From Thermotoga sp. KOL6 (GTDB lineage: Bacteria; Thermotogota; Thermotogae; Thermotogales; Thermotogaceae), in NCBI RefSeq assembly GCF_002866025.1, contig NZ_LNDE01000002.1, positions 1 to 64,000 on the forward strand: a stretch of DNA of 64,000 nucleotides. The letters are read 5' to 3'. Below, piece after piece: positions 55,999-64,000 of the stretch (positions within the stretch are counted from its first letter, which is position 1; each line of letters begins with the position of its first letter). A program made the position numbers and the translations under genes. Below the pieces are notes generated by a model, which was not told the origin of the DNA, did no database searches, and saw only the letters and a list, made by a program, of their open reading frames with translations.

Positions 55999-56597
55999 GT
56001 CGTTTGCGGGAGTTAACGAAAGGTTTTATAAAAGAAAATCCTACTTATGTTCAGGTCCTCGGTATGTGTCCTACCCTTGCAGTAACGACAAGTGCTATCA
56101 ACGGCCTTGGAATGGGACTGGCTACGACGGCAGTTTTGACTATGTCGAACGTCGTTATTTCTATGATAAGAAAAGCTGTTCCAGAGAAAATACGAATTCC
56201 GATATTCATAGTCGTGATAGCCTCATTTGTTACACTGATTGATTTGCTCATGCATGGCTTTACCTATGAGCTCTGGAAAACTCTTGGTTTGTTTATTCCA
56301 TTGATTGTGGTGAATTGTATCATAATGGGAAGGGCTGAATCTTTCGCTTCAAAGCATGGAGTGTTCGATTCACTACTAGATGGTCTGGGAATGGGGCTTG
56401 GTTTCACAGGATCTTTGGTGCTTCTTGGAAGTGTGAGGGAGATCTTTGGAAGCGGTACGATCTTTGGCTACGAAGTATGGAAAGTCAAGATCTTTCTTGA
56501 GATACTCCCTCCCGGCGCTTACATAACTCTTGGTCTCCTTCTTGCATTCTTCACCTTCATTGGAACGAAACGAAAGAAGCGAGGTGAAGCTAAATGA
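55995..56597 (+). CDS. rnfE: electron transport complex subunit RnfE
   Basis: A 200-aa integral membrane subunit with about six hydrophobic segments. The signatures are NPTYVQVLGMCPTLAVT and VNCIIMGRAESFA, each with the conserved Cys that flanks the membrane [2Fe-2S] site shared with RnfA. It overlaps rnfG and rnfA by 4 nt. Confidence 0.95.
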   Translation: MSRLRELTKGFIKENPTYVQVLGMCPTLAVTTSAINGLGMGLATTAVLTMSNVVISMIRKAVPEKIRIPIFIVVIASFVTLIDLLMHGFTYELWKTLGLFIPLIVVNCIIMGRAESFASKHGVFDSLLDGLGMGLGFTGSLVLLGSVREIFGSGTIFGYEVWKVKIFLEILPPGAYITLGLLLAFFTFIGTKRKKRGEAK

Positions 56598-57169
56598 AGA
56601 TCTTTTTGCTTTTCTTTTCAGCTATATTTGTGAACAACTTCGTTCTTGCAAGATTTCTTGGAATATGTCCTTTTTTGGGAGTTTCCAAGAGACTTGAAAC
56701 GGCAACCGGTATGGGTATTGCTGTTACTTTCGTTATGACAGTGTCCGCGGCGATCAGCTGGTTTTTGGATAAACTTCTTATTTCCACCGGTCTTGAATTC
56801 TTGAGAACGATCGTTTTTATCCTTGTTATTGCTTCCTTTGTTCAGTTTGTGGAACTCTTTCTGAAAAAAACAAGTCCGGATCTTTACGAAGCGCTGGGAA
56901 TATTCCTTCCTCTTATAACTACGAACTGCGCTATTTTAGGAATGGTGCTTTTGAACAGTTTGATGAAACTCAGTTTCGTCGAGGCAATTTTTCATGCTTT
57001 GGGTTCTGGATTAGGCTTTGCCCTCGCGTTAGTGATATTTGCTGGGATTAGAGAAAAACTAGATCTTTATGATCTTCCGGAATCTTTCAAAGGAACTGCC
57101 ATAGCTTTGATTACAGCAGGTTTACTCTCCTTAGCGTTCATGGGATTCCAAGGCATGGTGAAATTATAA
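56594..57169 (+). CDS. rnfA: electron transport complex subunit RnfA
   Basis: A 191-aa integral membrane subunit, paralogous to RnfE in inverted topology. It has NNFVLARFLGICPFLGVSK and TTNCAILGMVLLN, with the cysteines of the membrane iron-sulfur site. It overlaps rnfE by 4 nt and is followed by the short rnfB. Confidence 0.95.
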   Translation: MKIFLLFFSAIFVNNFVLARFLGICPFLGVSKRLETATGMGIAVTFVMTVSAAISWFLDKLLISTGLEFLRTIVFILVIASFVQFVELFLKKTSPDLYEALGIFLPLITTNCAILGMVLLNSLMKLSFVEAIFHALGSGLGFALALVIFAGIREKLDLYDLPESFKGTAIALITAGLLSLAFMGFQGMVKL

Positions 57170-57182
57170 GGAGGTGAATGAG

Positions 57183-57476
57183 TTGGAAGTTTTGTACTCG
57201 ACTCTACTCCTTGCAATTCTGGGGTTTGGTTTTGGAACTTTCCTCGCATATTCTGCTCAGAAATTTAAGGTTGAAGAAGATCCTCGTGTGAAGATGATAG
57301 TCAACGTTCTTCCGGGAATAAACTGTGGTGCCTGTGGCTTTGCCGGTTGTGAAGCTTATGCAAAGGCAATAGTGAAAGGCCAGGCGGAGATAAACAGATG
57401 TTTGCCAGGAAGACCCCAAGGAGTTGAAGAGAAAATAAAGAAAATTCTCGAGGAGTACAAAAATGACGCCTCTTGA
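57183..57476 (+). CDS. rnfB: short RnfB without the C-terminal ferredoxin domains
   Basis: About 97 aa: one N-terminal membrane helix and the [4Fe-4S] domain with Cys48, Cys51, Cys56 and Cys73 (NCGACGFAGCEAYA). The usual RnfB (roughly 190 aa or more) continues into one or more ferredoxin domains that receive electrons from soluble ferredoxin. Here the frame stops after EEKIKKILEEYKNDAS and dprA begins within its last 14 bases, with no ferredoxin remnant in any frame. I start at TTG 57183 after AAGGAGGTGA; GTG 57174 lies inside that site. Confidence 0.85.
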   Translation: MEVLYSTLLLAILGFGFGTFLAYSAQKFKVEEDPRVKMIVNVLPGINCGACGFAGCEAYAKAIVKGQAEINRCLPGRPQGVEEKIKKILEEYKNDAS

Positions 57477-58476
57477 GATAGCACTCCTGATTCAGTATGG
57501 TGGTTTCAAGATTTCCGAGCTGGAGCCAGAGACCGATTTGAGGCGATTTCTTAGAAATGCCGATCCCAACAAAGTGAAAAGATTCTATCAAAGATGTGGC
57601 GAGGAAGAAATTATCAAACAAAAGGATCTTGTGAGAAAATACAACGTGAAGTTAGTATCTTTCTGGGACGAAGCTTATCCTGATCCCTTAAAAAACATGA
57701 AGTCACCTCCTGTCGTTCTTTTTGTTAGAGGAAATGAAAAGCTTCTTAGAGAGAGATGTGTATCGGTTGTTGGCACTAGAAGGCCAACGGCATATGGAGT
57801 AAGTGTAACCAAACGATTTGTCAAGATGCTTTCTGAGCATTTTGTGGTTGTTTCTGGAATGGCTTTAGGAATAGATTCAGTTGCTCACAGGACGGCGTTG
57901 GAGAACGGTGGTAGAACCTTGGCAGTACTCGGAACGGGAGTAGATAAGATTTATCCTAAAACAAATGAACAACTGCTAGCTCGAATTCTGAAAAACGGAT
58001 GTGTTGTAAGTGAATATGTGATGGGAACGAATCCAAAAAAACATCATTTTCCTGCGAGAAATCGTATCATAGCTGGTCTTTCTGAAGTTGTTATTGTTAC
58101 TGAAGCCCCTGCAAAGAGCGGTGCCATTTTGACCGCGAAGTTTGCTATCGATAATGGTAGAGACGTGTTTGCAATACCTGGAGACATAGATAGAAAGACG
58201 AGCGAGGGAACGAATTATCTGATAAAATCGGGAGCGTATCCTCTCACATGTGAAGAGGATCTCATTTTTTACTTCGGAATTACCAGGAAAAGTTCGTTCT
58301 CTGTTAATCAACATCAGAGAGAGATTTATGAACTGTTGAAAGTTTCTCCGAAATCTGTCGATGATTTGGCCGAGGAGTTGGGTTGGGAGATATCGGAGGT
58401 TCTCAAAACGATATCGGAAATGGAAATAATGGGATTGATAGAATCTACAGGGGGAATATACAGGGCATTGGGGTGA
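57463..58476 (+). CDS. dprA: DNA processing protein DprA
   Basis: Protects incoming single-stranded DNA in natural transformation and loads RecA. The 337-aa protein has the Rossmann-like core with VVGTRRPTAYG, VVSGMALGIDSVAHRTAL, AVLGTGVDKIYP, FPARNRIIAGLS and TEAPAKSGAILTAKFA. A C-terminal winged-helix domain (about 285-337) follows. ATG 57463 follows GAGGAGTAC and overlaps the rnfB end. Confidence 0.95.
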   Translation: MTPLEIALLIQYGGFKISELEPETDLRRFLRNADPNKVKRFYQRCGEEEIIKQKDLVRKYNVKLVSFWDEAYPDPLKNMKSPPVVLFVRGNEKLLRERCVSVVGTRRPTAYGVSVTKRFVKMLSEHFVVVSGMALGIDSVAHRTALENGGRTLAVLGTGVDKIYPKTNEQLLARILKNGCVVSEYVMGTNPKKHHFPARNRIIAGLSEVVIVTEAPAKSGAILTAKFAIDNGRDVFAIPGDIDRKTSEGTNYLIKSGAYPLTCEEDLIFYFGITRKSSFSVNQHQREIYELLKVSPKSVDDLAEELGWEISEVLKTISEMEIMGLIESTGGIYRALG

Positions 58477-58480
58477 TATT

Positions 58481-58732
58481 GTGTTGGTTCTCACGAGAAA
58501 GCCGGGAGAGAAAATCGTCATAGGGGATGAAATTGTGATTACTGTTCTGAGGATAGAAGGAAATTCTGTTAAAATCGGAATAGAAGCACCGAAATACGTA
58601 AGAATCTTGAGAGCAGAGCTTTATGAAGAACTCAAGAATGAAAACATAAAAGCTTCTGGAGTTTCAAAAGACGATCTGAAGGAGGTTTTGAAAAATGATA
58701 AAGGTTACAAAGGAACTGGTCCTTCATCTTGA
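58481..58732 (+). CDS. csrA: carbon storage regulator CsrA
   Basis: Homodimeric RNA-binding regulator that blocks or stabilises target mRNAs, often for flagellar genes and glycogen metabolism. The 83-aa protein starts MLVLTRKPGEKIVIGD and has the RNA-contact segment IGIEAPKYVRILRAELYEE. GTG 58481 follows GGGGTGATATT. It lies between dprA and gatC and overlaps the latter by 38 nt. Glycogen and flagellar genes are also in this window, so they are natural targets to test. Confidence 0.95.
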   Translation: MLVLTRKPGEKIVIGDEIVITVLRIEGNSVKIGIEAPKYVRILRAELYEELKNENIKASGVSKDDLKEVLKNDKGYKGTGPSS

Positions 58733-58985
58733 GAATTTAGCAAGACTTGAGCTTTCGGAGGAACAAAGGCAGAGTCTTATGAAAGATTTTCAGGAAATAC
58801 TCGATTACGTTGAACTTTTGAACGAAGTTGAAGTTGAAGGTGTGGAACCGATGTACACACCCGTTGAAAATAACGCGGCTCTCAGAACAGGTGAACCGAA
58901 ACTCTTCGAGGGGAGGGATCTAATAAAGAAGAATTTCCCGGATGAAAAAGATGGTCACATAAAGGTTCCGGGGATCCATCAATGA
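58695..58985 (+). CDS. gatC: Asp/Glu-tRNA(Asn/Gln) amidotransferase subunit GatC
   Basis: Small linker subunit of the GatCAB amidotransferase that makes Gln-tRNA and Asn-tRNA. The 96-aa protein has LVLHLENLARLELSEEQ, EILDYVELLNEVEVEGVEPMY, RTGEPKLFEGRD and the C-terminal GHIKVPGI. gatA and gatB are not adjacent. ATG 58695 follows GGAGGTTTTGAAAA inside csrA. Confidence 0.94.
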   Translation: MIKVTKELVLHLENLARLELSEEQRQSLMKDFQEILDYVELLNEVEVEGVEPMYTPVENNAALRTGEPKLFEGRDLIKKNFPDEKDGHIKVPGIHQ

Positions 58986-59308
58986 TCGATTGGAAAAAGG
59001 CTGAAGATACTGCTTGTGATTTTCTCAAGAAGAAGGGTTACAAGATTTTGGCGAGGAATTTCAGAACTCGTTATGGTGAAATAGACATTGTAGCTCGTGA
59101 CGGAAAAGAGATTGTATTTGTGGAAGTAAAGAGTGGCAGTGGAAAAGTAGATCCTCTAGAAAGAATCGATCGAAGAAAGATTGGAAATTTAGAAAAATCA
59201 GCGAGAATATACATGATCCAAAATGGCGTGAGAGGACCTGTGAGAGTGGATTTTATAAGAGTGACACCAAAAGGGATAGATCATTTGAAAGATATTTGGC
59301 TGGGGTGA
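58982..59308 (+). CDS. YraN family (UPF0102) endonuclease-like protein
   Basis: A 108-aa restriction-endonuclease-fold protein. [29 protein letters not shown] and IVFVEVKSG reproduce the family pattern with the D-(ExK) nuclease core (Asp in EIDIVA, Glu and Lys in VEVKSG). Its role may be in DNA uptake or repair; this is family inference. It overlaps gatC by 4 nt. Confidence 0.92.
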   Translation: MIDWKKAEDTACDFLKKKGYKILARNFRTRYGEIDIVARDGKEIVFVEVKSGSGKVDPLERIDRRKIGNLEKSARIYMIQNGVRGPVRVDFIRVTPKGIDHLKDIWLG

Positions 59309-59312
59309 GAAG

Positions 59313-59762
59313 GTGAAAATAGTTGCCACCAACAAGAAAGCTTACACAGATTATGAAATATTGGAAACTTATGAAGCAGGGATTGTGCTCACAGGTACTG
59401 AAGTAAAATCTTTAAGAAATGGTTCTGTGAGCTTTAAAGATTCTTTTTGTAGGTTCAAAAATGGTGAGCTTTATCTTCTCAATCTACACATACCTCCTTA
59501 CAGCCATGGGGGAGTGTACAACCACGATCCGGAAAGACCAAGAAAACTCCTTCTTCACAAAAGAGAACTCAAAAGACTCATGGGAAAAGTGCAGGAAGAG
59601 GGAGTAACGATTGTTCCGTTAAAGATATATTTCAACGATCGAGGGTTTGCTAAAGTGGAAATCGCCGTGGCCCGTGGAAGGAAAAAATACGATAAGAGAG
59701 AAACAATAAAGAGAAGAGAATTGGAGAGGAGAATGAGAGAATACATGAAATATTCCAGATGA
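59313..59762 (+). CDS. smpB: SsrA-binding protein SmpB
   Basis: Partner of tmRNA in trans-translation. The 149-aa protein has [28 protein letters not shown]-type start (two adjoining motifs), [17 protein letters not shown], and the C-terminal basic tail [20 protein letters not shown] 59313 follows GGGGTGAGAAG. The ssrA gene for tmRNA is not in this window. Confidence 0.96.
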   Translation: MKIVATNKKAYTDYEILETYEAGIVLTGTEVKSLRNGSVSFKDSFCRFKNGELYLLNLHIPPYSHGGVYNHDPERPRKLLLHKRELKRLMGKVQEEGVTIVPLKIYFNDRGFAKVEIAVARGRKKYDKRETIKRRELERRMREYMKYSR

Positions 59763-59771
59763 TCTGTTCTG

Positions 59772-59780
59772 TGATATACT
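59772..59780 (+). promoter_or_regulatory. extended -10 promoter of rpmB
   Basis: TGATATACT is an extended -10 box about 39 bases before the rpmB start, in the short gap after smpB. Confidence 0.55.
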
Positions 59781-59818
59781 CATGAAGAGAAAAGACCAAA
59801 CCACAGGAGGGCGTGATC

Positions 59819-60031
59819 ATGGCAAAGAGATGTGAGGTGTGTGGTAAAGCTCCCAGATCTGGGAACAACGTCAGTCATTCAAACAAGAAAACTGGAAGAT
59901 GGTTCAGGCCAAATCTTCAAAAAGTGCGCGTAGTTCTTCCAGATGGGACTGTCAAGAGAATGAGAGTTTGTACGGCATGTTTGAAAGCTGGTAAGGTGAA
60001 AAAATACGTTGGTCAAGTTTCGGAGGTGTGA
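59819..60031 (+). CDS. rpmB: 50S ribosomal protein L28
   Basis: A 70-aa ribosomal protein with the zinc-ribbon form: Cys5 and Cys8 in [19 protein letters not shown], and the second pair in [10 protein letters not shown] start at ATG 59819, behind AGGAGGGCGTGATC; an in-frame GTG 6 bases earlier is part of the binding site. It has its own promoter and a hairpin at its stop codon. Confidence 0.96.
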   Translation: MAKRCEVCGKAPRSGNNVSHSNKKTGRWFRPNLQKVRVVLPDGTVKRMRVCTACLKAGKVKKYVGQVSEV

Positions 60032-60053
60032 GCGGGCATTTTGCCCGCATTGT
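60032..60053 (+). terminator. weak hairpin after rpmB
   Basis: A 7-bp stem GCGGGCA/TGCCCGC with a TTT loop (60032-60048) directly follows the rpmB stop. The sequence after it (ATTGTTC) is only moderately T-rich, so termination is probably incomplete and the next genes may be read through. Confidence 0.45.
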
Positions 60054-60055
60054 TC

Positions 60056-60430
60056 ATGATAGTGAGATTCAGGATACCGTTTTGGTACAAATTCATGTTG
60101 GTTGTTCTATGGGTTGTGAGTTTTGACCTCACAATTTTCCTTTTGTATAAACCTCTCCATCCTTCTCTGAAGTGGCCCATCCTGATCTTGGATATAATCT
60201 TTGGTGTGTGGATACTTAGTGTGTACAGAAAAGAGATAGTGATCGACCAAACTGATGACGGACTCCTAATTAATGGAAAAGGGTATAGACTTTCCAATGT
60301 TGATAGAGTTGAACGAAAGAATCTGTCGATCATTTTTTATTTCAAGGATGGCACTTTTGTGTTCTTCCCTCATCCGATTGAAGATTTTGAGTTTTTAGAA
60401 AAACTGATTCGTGAGAAAGGAAGTGGGTAA
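60056..60430 (+). CDS. small membrane protein with two N-terminal helices and a PH-like domain
   Basis: About 124 aa. Two close hydrophobic segments (YKFMLVVLWVVSFDLTIFLL and WPILILDIIFGVWILSVY) are followed by a strand-rich soluble part (IVIDQTDDGLLINGKGYRL, VDRVERKNLSIIFYFKDG). This layout resembles bacterial PH-domain membrane proteins. I do not know its function. The start is uncertain: ATG 60056 or GTG 60062, neither with a good ribosome binding site because the rpmB hairpin is directly upstream. Its end overlaps the longest frame of the next gene. Confidence 0.65.
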   Translation: MIVRFRIPFWYKFMLVVLWVVSFDLTIFLLYKPLHPSLKWPILILDIIFGVWILSVYRKEIVIDQTDDGLLINGKGYRLSNVDRVERKNLSIIFYFKDGTFVFFPHPIEDFEFLEKLIREKGSG

Positions 60431-60449
60431 GTTGAAGTTAGGAGATCTT

Positions 60450-61445
60450 ATGCCGAAAGGGCTCGTTAACCACGAACTTTTTGTCCAGGATTTGAGAGAT
60501 CACATTAATAACAATGTCGAAATCGTTCTGAAAGTTCGAAGCAAAAAGTTGCAGGAGACGAAAGATAGTAAGAAATTTTTGATAATGACTCTCGAGGATA
60601 GAACGGGTTCGGTCAGGGCTGTTGACTGGTATAACGCTGAGCTGAACGATCGTCGTTTAAAAGAAGGAAGTGTTATCAGAGTGAGAGGAAGGGTCGTCTT
60701 TTTCGAAAACAGACTTCAAATAAATGTGGAAAATGATTACAATGCGGTGAAACTTTTGAGGAAAGAGGAATACGATTACACAAAATTCGTAGCCCAAACA
60801 AAAAAAGACTTGGATGTTCTGAAGAAGAAACTTTTTGCTCTCGTAGACCAAGTGAAAGATCAGGATTACAAGAAATTGTTGAGAGCCTTTTTTGTGGAGG
60901 ACCGGGAGTTTTCGGAAAAGTTTTTCCGTTCTCCAGCGGGAATGAGAGTACATCACGCTTACATAGGAGGTCTCTTGGAACACAGCGTGACAGTCGCGGA
61001 AATGTGTAAGGAAATAAGTAAGTATTATCCACTGAATAGGGATCTACTCATAACTGGTGCCCTCCTTCACGATATAGGAAAGGTAGAAGAGTATGTTGTA
61101 ACGGAATCAGGAATCGAGGTCAGTACCGAAGGAGAATTGAAAGGGCACATCGCCATAGGTGTTATGATGGTTAGAGAAAGAGCAAAGAAGATTAATGTTC
61201 CTGAGAGGAAGATTTTGGAGGTGGAACATATTATCCTCTCCCATCATGGTGAGTTGGAATGGGGTTCTCCTGTCGTACCGAAAACGATGGAAGCTTTGAT
61301 AGTCCATCATCTGGAAAATCTTGATTCCAAGCTAGCAAGGTTCACCGAGATCATTGAAAACACCGAGGCAGAACAAGAGTGGACAGAGTATGATAAGAAC
61401 CTTGGGAGAAGAATCTTCATAAGAGGTGAAAGAATAGATGAGTAG
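60450..61445 (+). CDS. YhaM-type 3'-5' exoribonuclease (OB fold plus HD domain)
   Basis: Metal-dependent exonuclease of the YhaM/CBF1 family. The roughly 331-aa protein has an N-terminal OB fold (IVLKVRSKKLQE, MTLEDRTGSVRAVDWYN) and an HD domain with HHAYIGGLLEHSVTVAE, ALLHDIGKVEEY, HIILSHHGELEWGSP and the final VHHLENLDSKL. I prefer ATG 60450, 5 bases after AGGAG, which gives an N-terminus like B. subtilis YhaM (MPKGLV here). TTG 60432 and GTG 60411 are in-frame alternatives. It overlaps topA by 8 nt. Confidence 0.9.
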   Translation: MPKGLVNHELFVQDLRDHINNNVEIVLKVRSKKLQETKDSKKFLIMTLEDRTGSVRAVDWYNAELNDRRLKEGSVIRVRGRVVFFENRLQINVENDYNAVKLLRKEEYDYTKFVAQTKKDLDVLKKKLFALVDQVKDQDYKKLLRAFFVEDREFSEKFFRSPAGMRVHHAYIGGLLEHSVTVAEMCKEISKYYPLNRDLLITGALLHDIGKVEEYVVTESGIEVSTEGELKGHIAIGVMMVRERAKKINVPERKILEVEHIILSHHGELEWGSPVVPKTMEALIVHHLENLDSKLARFTEIIENTEAEQEWTEYDKNLGRRIFIRGERIDE

Positions 61446-63342
61446 GAAAGTGAAGAAGTATATAATAGTCGAATCGCCTGCTAAAGCGAAAACGATAAAA
61501 AACATTCTGGGTGACGAATACGAAGTCTTCGCATCGATGGGTCATATTGTGGATCTCCCGAAGAGTAAATTCGGTGTGGATTTAGGAAAGGATTTCGAAC
61601 CAGAATTTACTGTGATAAAAGGAAAAGAAAAGGTGGTTGAGAAGATAAGATCTCTTTCTAAAGAGGGAGATATTTTGATAGCATCCGACATGGACAGAGA
61701 AGGAGAGGCAATTGCTTGGCATGTAGCTAGAATCACGAACACTCTCGGTAAAAAGAACAGGATAATTTTTTCTGAAATTACCCCAAGGGTAATAAAAGAA
61801 GCGGTCAATAATCCTCGAAAGATCGATATGAACAAGGTCCACGCTCAGCTTGCAAGAAGAATACTCGATAGGATAGTTGGTTATTCTCTGAGTCCCGTTC
61901 TTTGGAGAAACTTCAAATCTAACCTGAGCGCTGGGAGAGTCCAATCTGCCACATTAAAACTCATCTGCGATCGAGAAAGAGAGATTCTGAGGTTTGTTCC
62001 AAAGAGATACCATCGCGTGGTTGCAAAATTTCGCGATTTGGAAGCAGAAATGATTATGAAGGAGAAAAAGCTTCTTGAAGAAAAAGTGCTTGAAGAGCTC
62101 AGAAATATAAAGAAATTGGTTGTGGAAGAAAAAAACATCGTAAGAAAAAAATTTACACCACCTGATCCTTTTAGAACAAGCACTCTTCAACAAGAAGCTT
62201 ATTCGAAACTGGGTTTTTCGGTGGCAAAGACTATGATGATCGCCCAACAGCTTTATGAAGGAGTGGAAACAAAAGATGGTCATATTGCTTTTATTACCTA
62301 TATGAGGACAGATTCTACTCGAGTTTCGGATTATGCAAGAGAAGAAGCTCATGAATTGATTGAAAAATCGTTTGGAAAAGAGTACATCGGTTCAGCAAGG
62401 AAATCAAAAAATCTGAAAAATTTGAAAGTGCAAGACGCACACGAGGCTATTCGTCCTACAAATGTTTTCATGACACCGGAAAAAGCTTCAAATTACTTGA
62501 GTGATGACCAGAAAAAGCTCTACGAACTGATTTGGAAAAGATTCGTGGCCTCTCAAATGAAATCTTCGGAATATGAAGAGATTCGTTTCGTTCTTAGGAC
62601 TGAAGATGGTAAGTACCGTTTCAAAGGAACAGTATTGAAGAAAATTTTCGATGGTTACGAAAAGCTATGGAAGACGGAAAGGAATACTGGGGATTTCCCC
62701 TTCGAAGAAGGGAAAGTTGTAGAACCGGTCGTATTAGAAATAAAAGAGCAAGAAACAAAGCCGAAATCCAGATACACCGAAGGAACTTTGGTCAAAGAAA
62801 TGGAGCGTTTGGGAATAGGACGTCCCAGTACTTATGCTGCTACAATAAAACTTCTTCTCAACAGAAAGTACGTGAAAAAGATAAAGGGATACCTTTATCC
62901 CACTGTAATAGGAAGCGTTGTTATGGACTATCTGGAACGGAGATATCCAAACATAGTGAATATTTCCTTCACTGCAGAAATGGAAAAAGACCTCGATGAA
63001 ATTGAACGAGGCGAAAAAACCGACAAAAAAGTTCTGCAAACGTTCTATGAGGCTTTTTCCAAAGTGTTCGACGAAAAAGATAGAATAATAGTTAATTATC
63101 CATCGAATCAAAAATGTTCCTGTGGGAGAGAGATGATACTCTCTTTTGGAAGATACGGTTTCTATTTGAAATGTGAATGTGGAAACAGCAAAAGCGTGAA
63201 AAGTGACGAAATAGCTGTTATAGACGGAGAGAAAGTATTTATCGGGAGGAGAAGTGATGAGAGTAGCACTTCTAATGGGGGGAATATCTCGAGAAAGAGA
63301 AATTTCCCTAAAAAGCGGCGAAAGAGTGAGAAAGGCACTTGA
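61438..63342 (+). CDS. topA: DNA topoisomerase I
   Basis: Type IA topoisomerase that relaxes negative supercoils. The 634-aa protein starts KKYIIVESPAKAKTIKNIL (Toprim, with SDMDREGEAIAWH for metal), has the catalytic Tyr in FITYMRTDSTRVS, and GIGRPSTYAATI. The C-terminus has a single four-Cys zinc motif (CSCGREM and CECGNSK), fewer than E. coli TopA. The final 28 residues or so are basic, and their coding sequence overlaps the start of ddl by 86 nt. That is the longest same-strand overlap in the window. Confidence 0.96.
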   Translation: MSRKVKKYIIVESPAKAKTIKNILGDEYEVFASMGHIVDLPKSKFGVDLGKDFEPEFTVIKGKEKVVEKIRSLSKEGDILIASDMDREGEAIAWHVARITNTLGKKNRIIFSEITPRVIKEAVNNPRKIDMNKVHAQLARRILDRIVGYSLSPVLWRNFKSNLSAGRVQSATLKLICDREREILRFVPKRYHRVVAKFRDLEAEMIMKEKKLLEEKVLEELRNIKKLVVEEKNIVRKKFTPPDPFRTSTLQQEAYSKLGFSVAKTMMIAQQLYEGVETKDGHIAFITYMRTDSTRVSDYAREEAHELIEKSFGKEYIGSARKSKNLKNLKVQDAHEAIRPTNVFMTPEKASNYLSDDQKKLYELIWKRFVASQMKSSEYEEIRFVLRTEDGKYRFKGTVLKKIFDGYEKLWKTERNTGDFPFEEGKVVEPVVLEIKEQETKPKSRYTEGTLVKEMERLGIGRPSTYAATIKLLLNRKYVKKIKGYLYPTVIGSVVMDYLERRYPNIVNISFTAEMEKDLDEIERGEKTDKKVLQTFYEAFSKVFDEKDRIIVNYPSNQKCSCGREMILSFGRYGFYLKCECGNSKSVKSDEIAVIDGEKVFIGRRSDESSTSNGGNISRKRNFPKKRRKSEKGT

Positions 63343-64000
63343 AAAGCTAGGCTACGATTATGTTGCATTCGACGTTAAGGAAGACTTTTTGGAGAAGATA
63401 TCGATTCTGAAGGAGTTCGATGTGGTGTTTAACGTTCTTCATGGTAAATTCGGTGAAGATGGTTCACTTCAGTCTATATTGGATTTTCTTGGAGTTAGAT
63501 ACACGGGATCTGATGCTTTTTCTAGTATGGTGTGTTTTGACAAGTTGCTCACCTACAGATTTTTGAAGGATTTCGTTAAAATACCAACATTCACAGAGAT
63601 TAACAAGCCTTTGGGGTCCTCACCAGTTGGATACCCTTGTGTGGTGAAACCCCGGAGAGAAGGTTCAAGCATAGGTGTTTTCATCTGTGAAACTGAGGAA
63701 GAGTTTCAGAAAGCGGTGGAAGAAGATCTACGGCGATATGGAAGTGTGATCGTACAAGAATACGTTCCAGGTCGTGAGATAACGGTGTCGATCATAGAAA
63801 CCGAGAAAGGTTTTGAAGTGCTGCCATTGTTGGAGTTGAGGCCAAAAAAAAGAAGGTTCTACGATTTTATTGCAAAGTATACCAAAGGAGAAACTGAATT
63901 TCTCTTGCCAGCTCCATTGGAACCACAGGAAGTGGAATTGATAAAAAGAGCTTCTCTTTCTGCTTTCGTCGAAGCTGGTTGCAGGGGATTTGGAAGAGTT
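63257..64000 (+). CDS. ddl: D-alanine--D-alanine ligase (3' end outside the window)
   Basis: ATP-grasp ligase that makes D-Ala-D-Ala for MurF. The first 248 codons are present. They include MRVALLMGGISREREISLKS, FNVLHGKFGEDGSLQ, YTGSDAFSSMVCFDK, the ATP-binding PCVVKPRREGSSIGV and VQEYVPGREITVSI. ATG 63257 follows GGGAGGAGAAGTG inside topA. The start agrees with the recalled T. maritima Ddl N-terminus, so the long overlap with topA is probably real. The C-terminal metal-binding part is cut off by the window end. Confidence 0.94.
   Translation, partial: MRVALLMGGISREREISLKSGERVRKALEKLGYDYVAFDVKEDFLEKISILKEFDVVFNVLHGKFGEDGSLQSILDFLGVRYTGSDAFSSMVCFDKLLTYRFLKDFVKIPTFTEINKPLGSSPVGYPCVVKPRREGSSIGVFICETEEEFQKAVEEDLRRYGSVIVQEYVPGREITVSIIETEKGFEVLPLLELRPKKRRFYDFIAKYTKGETEFLLPAPLEPQEVELIKRASLSAFVEAGCRGFGRV

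Overview
This window is chromosomal DNA of a Thermotoga-type hyperthermophilic bacterium. I infer this from gene content and order and from recalled Thermotoga proteins, not from a search. The diagnostic stretches are clpC-radA-disA, an [FeFe]-hydrogenase gene, recG-hpt-pyk-pfkA, a gcvTHPAPB-ridA-glyQS operon, fliF-G-H-I, an orphan ECF ATPase, a murE-to-murC run, paired ADP-glucose pyrophosphorylase genes, the Rnf operon, and topA-ddl. The DNA is moderately AT-rich and very densely coded, with no gene-free stretch over 300 bases. I saw no insertion sequence, prophage, CRISPR array, rRNA or attachment site.

Layout. 1-5 kb: aldo/keto reductase, FetAB-type transporter, tRNA-Ser and tRNA-Arg, Ppx/GppA phosphatase, adenosine-specific kinase, and the tRNA thiolase TtuA. 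5-10 kb: clpC-radA-disA. 10-14 kb: hydrogenase HydA-like gene, then a terminator and a NitT/TauT-type ABC transporter. 14-20 kb (minus): pfkA-pyk-metallohydrolase-hpt-(34-aa membrane microprotein)-recG. 20-28 kb (plus): DUF2007 protein, glycine cleavage system, RidA, glycyl-tRNA synthetase. 28-32.5 kb (minus): fliF-G-H-I. 32.5-39.5 kb: ECF ATPase, S4 protein, BirA, a PLP enzyme, DUF554 protein, NuoE/NuoF-like pair, AEC transporter, phosphodiesterase. 39.4-47.9 kb (minus): murE-murF-mraY-murD-ftsW-murG-murC. 47.9-53 kb: an unknown protein, GlgD-like and GlgC, two unknown membrane proteins, a radical SAM enzyme. 53-57.5 kb: rnfCDGEAB. 57.5-64 kb: dprA, csrA, gatC, yraN, smpB, rpmB, a small membrane protein, a YhaM-type nuclease, topA, and ddl cut by the window end.

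How the genes work together. Three blocks handle reducing power: the HydA-like hydrogenase, the NuoE/NuoF-like pair 24 kb away, and the Na+/H+-translocating Rnf complex. The hydrogenase gene and the NuoEF pair each carry an 18-bp Rex-type operator (TTGTGAA-N4-TTCACAA class, one mismatch per 7-bp half at most) between promoter and start codon. This suggests that one NADH-responsive regulon controls a physically split hydrogenase. It is the most interesting signal here.

Many start codons were moved from the longest possible reading frame to a GTG, TTG or ATG that follows a strong GGAGGTGA-like ribosome binding site. Promoters were called mainly from extended -10 motifs (TGn followed by TATAAT, TAGAAT or TAAAAT); -35 boxes are usually weak. 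All functional calls rest on motifs and family recall. No database search was possible.
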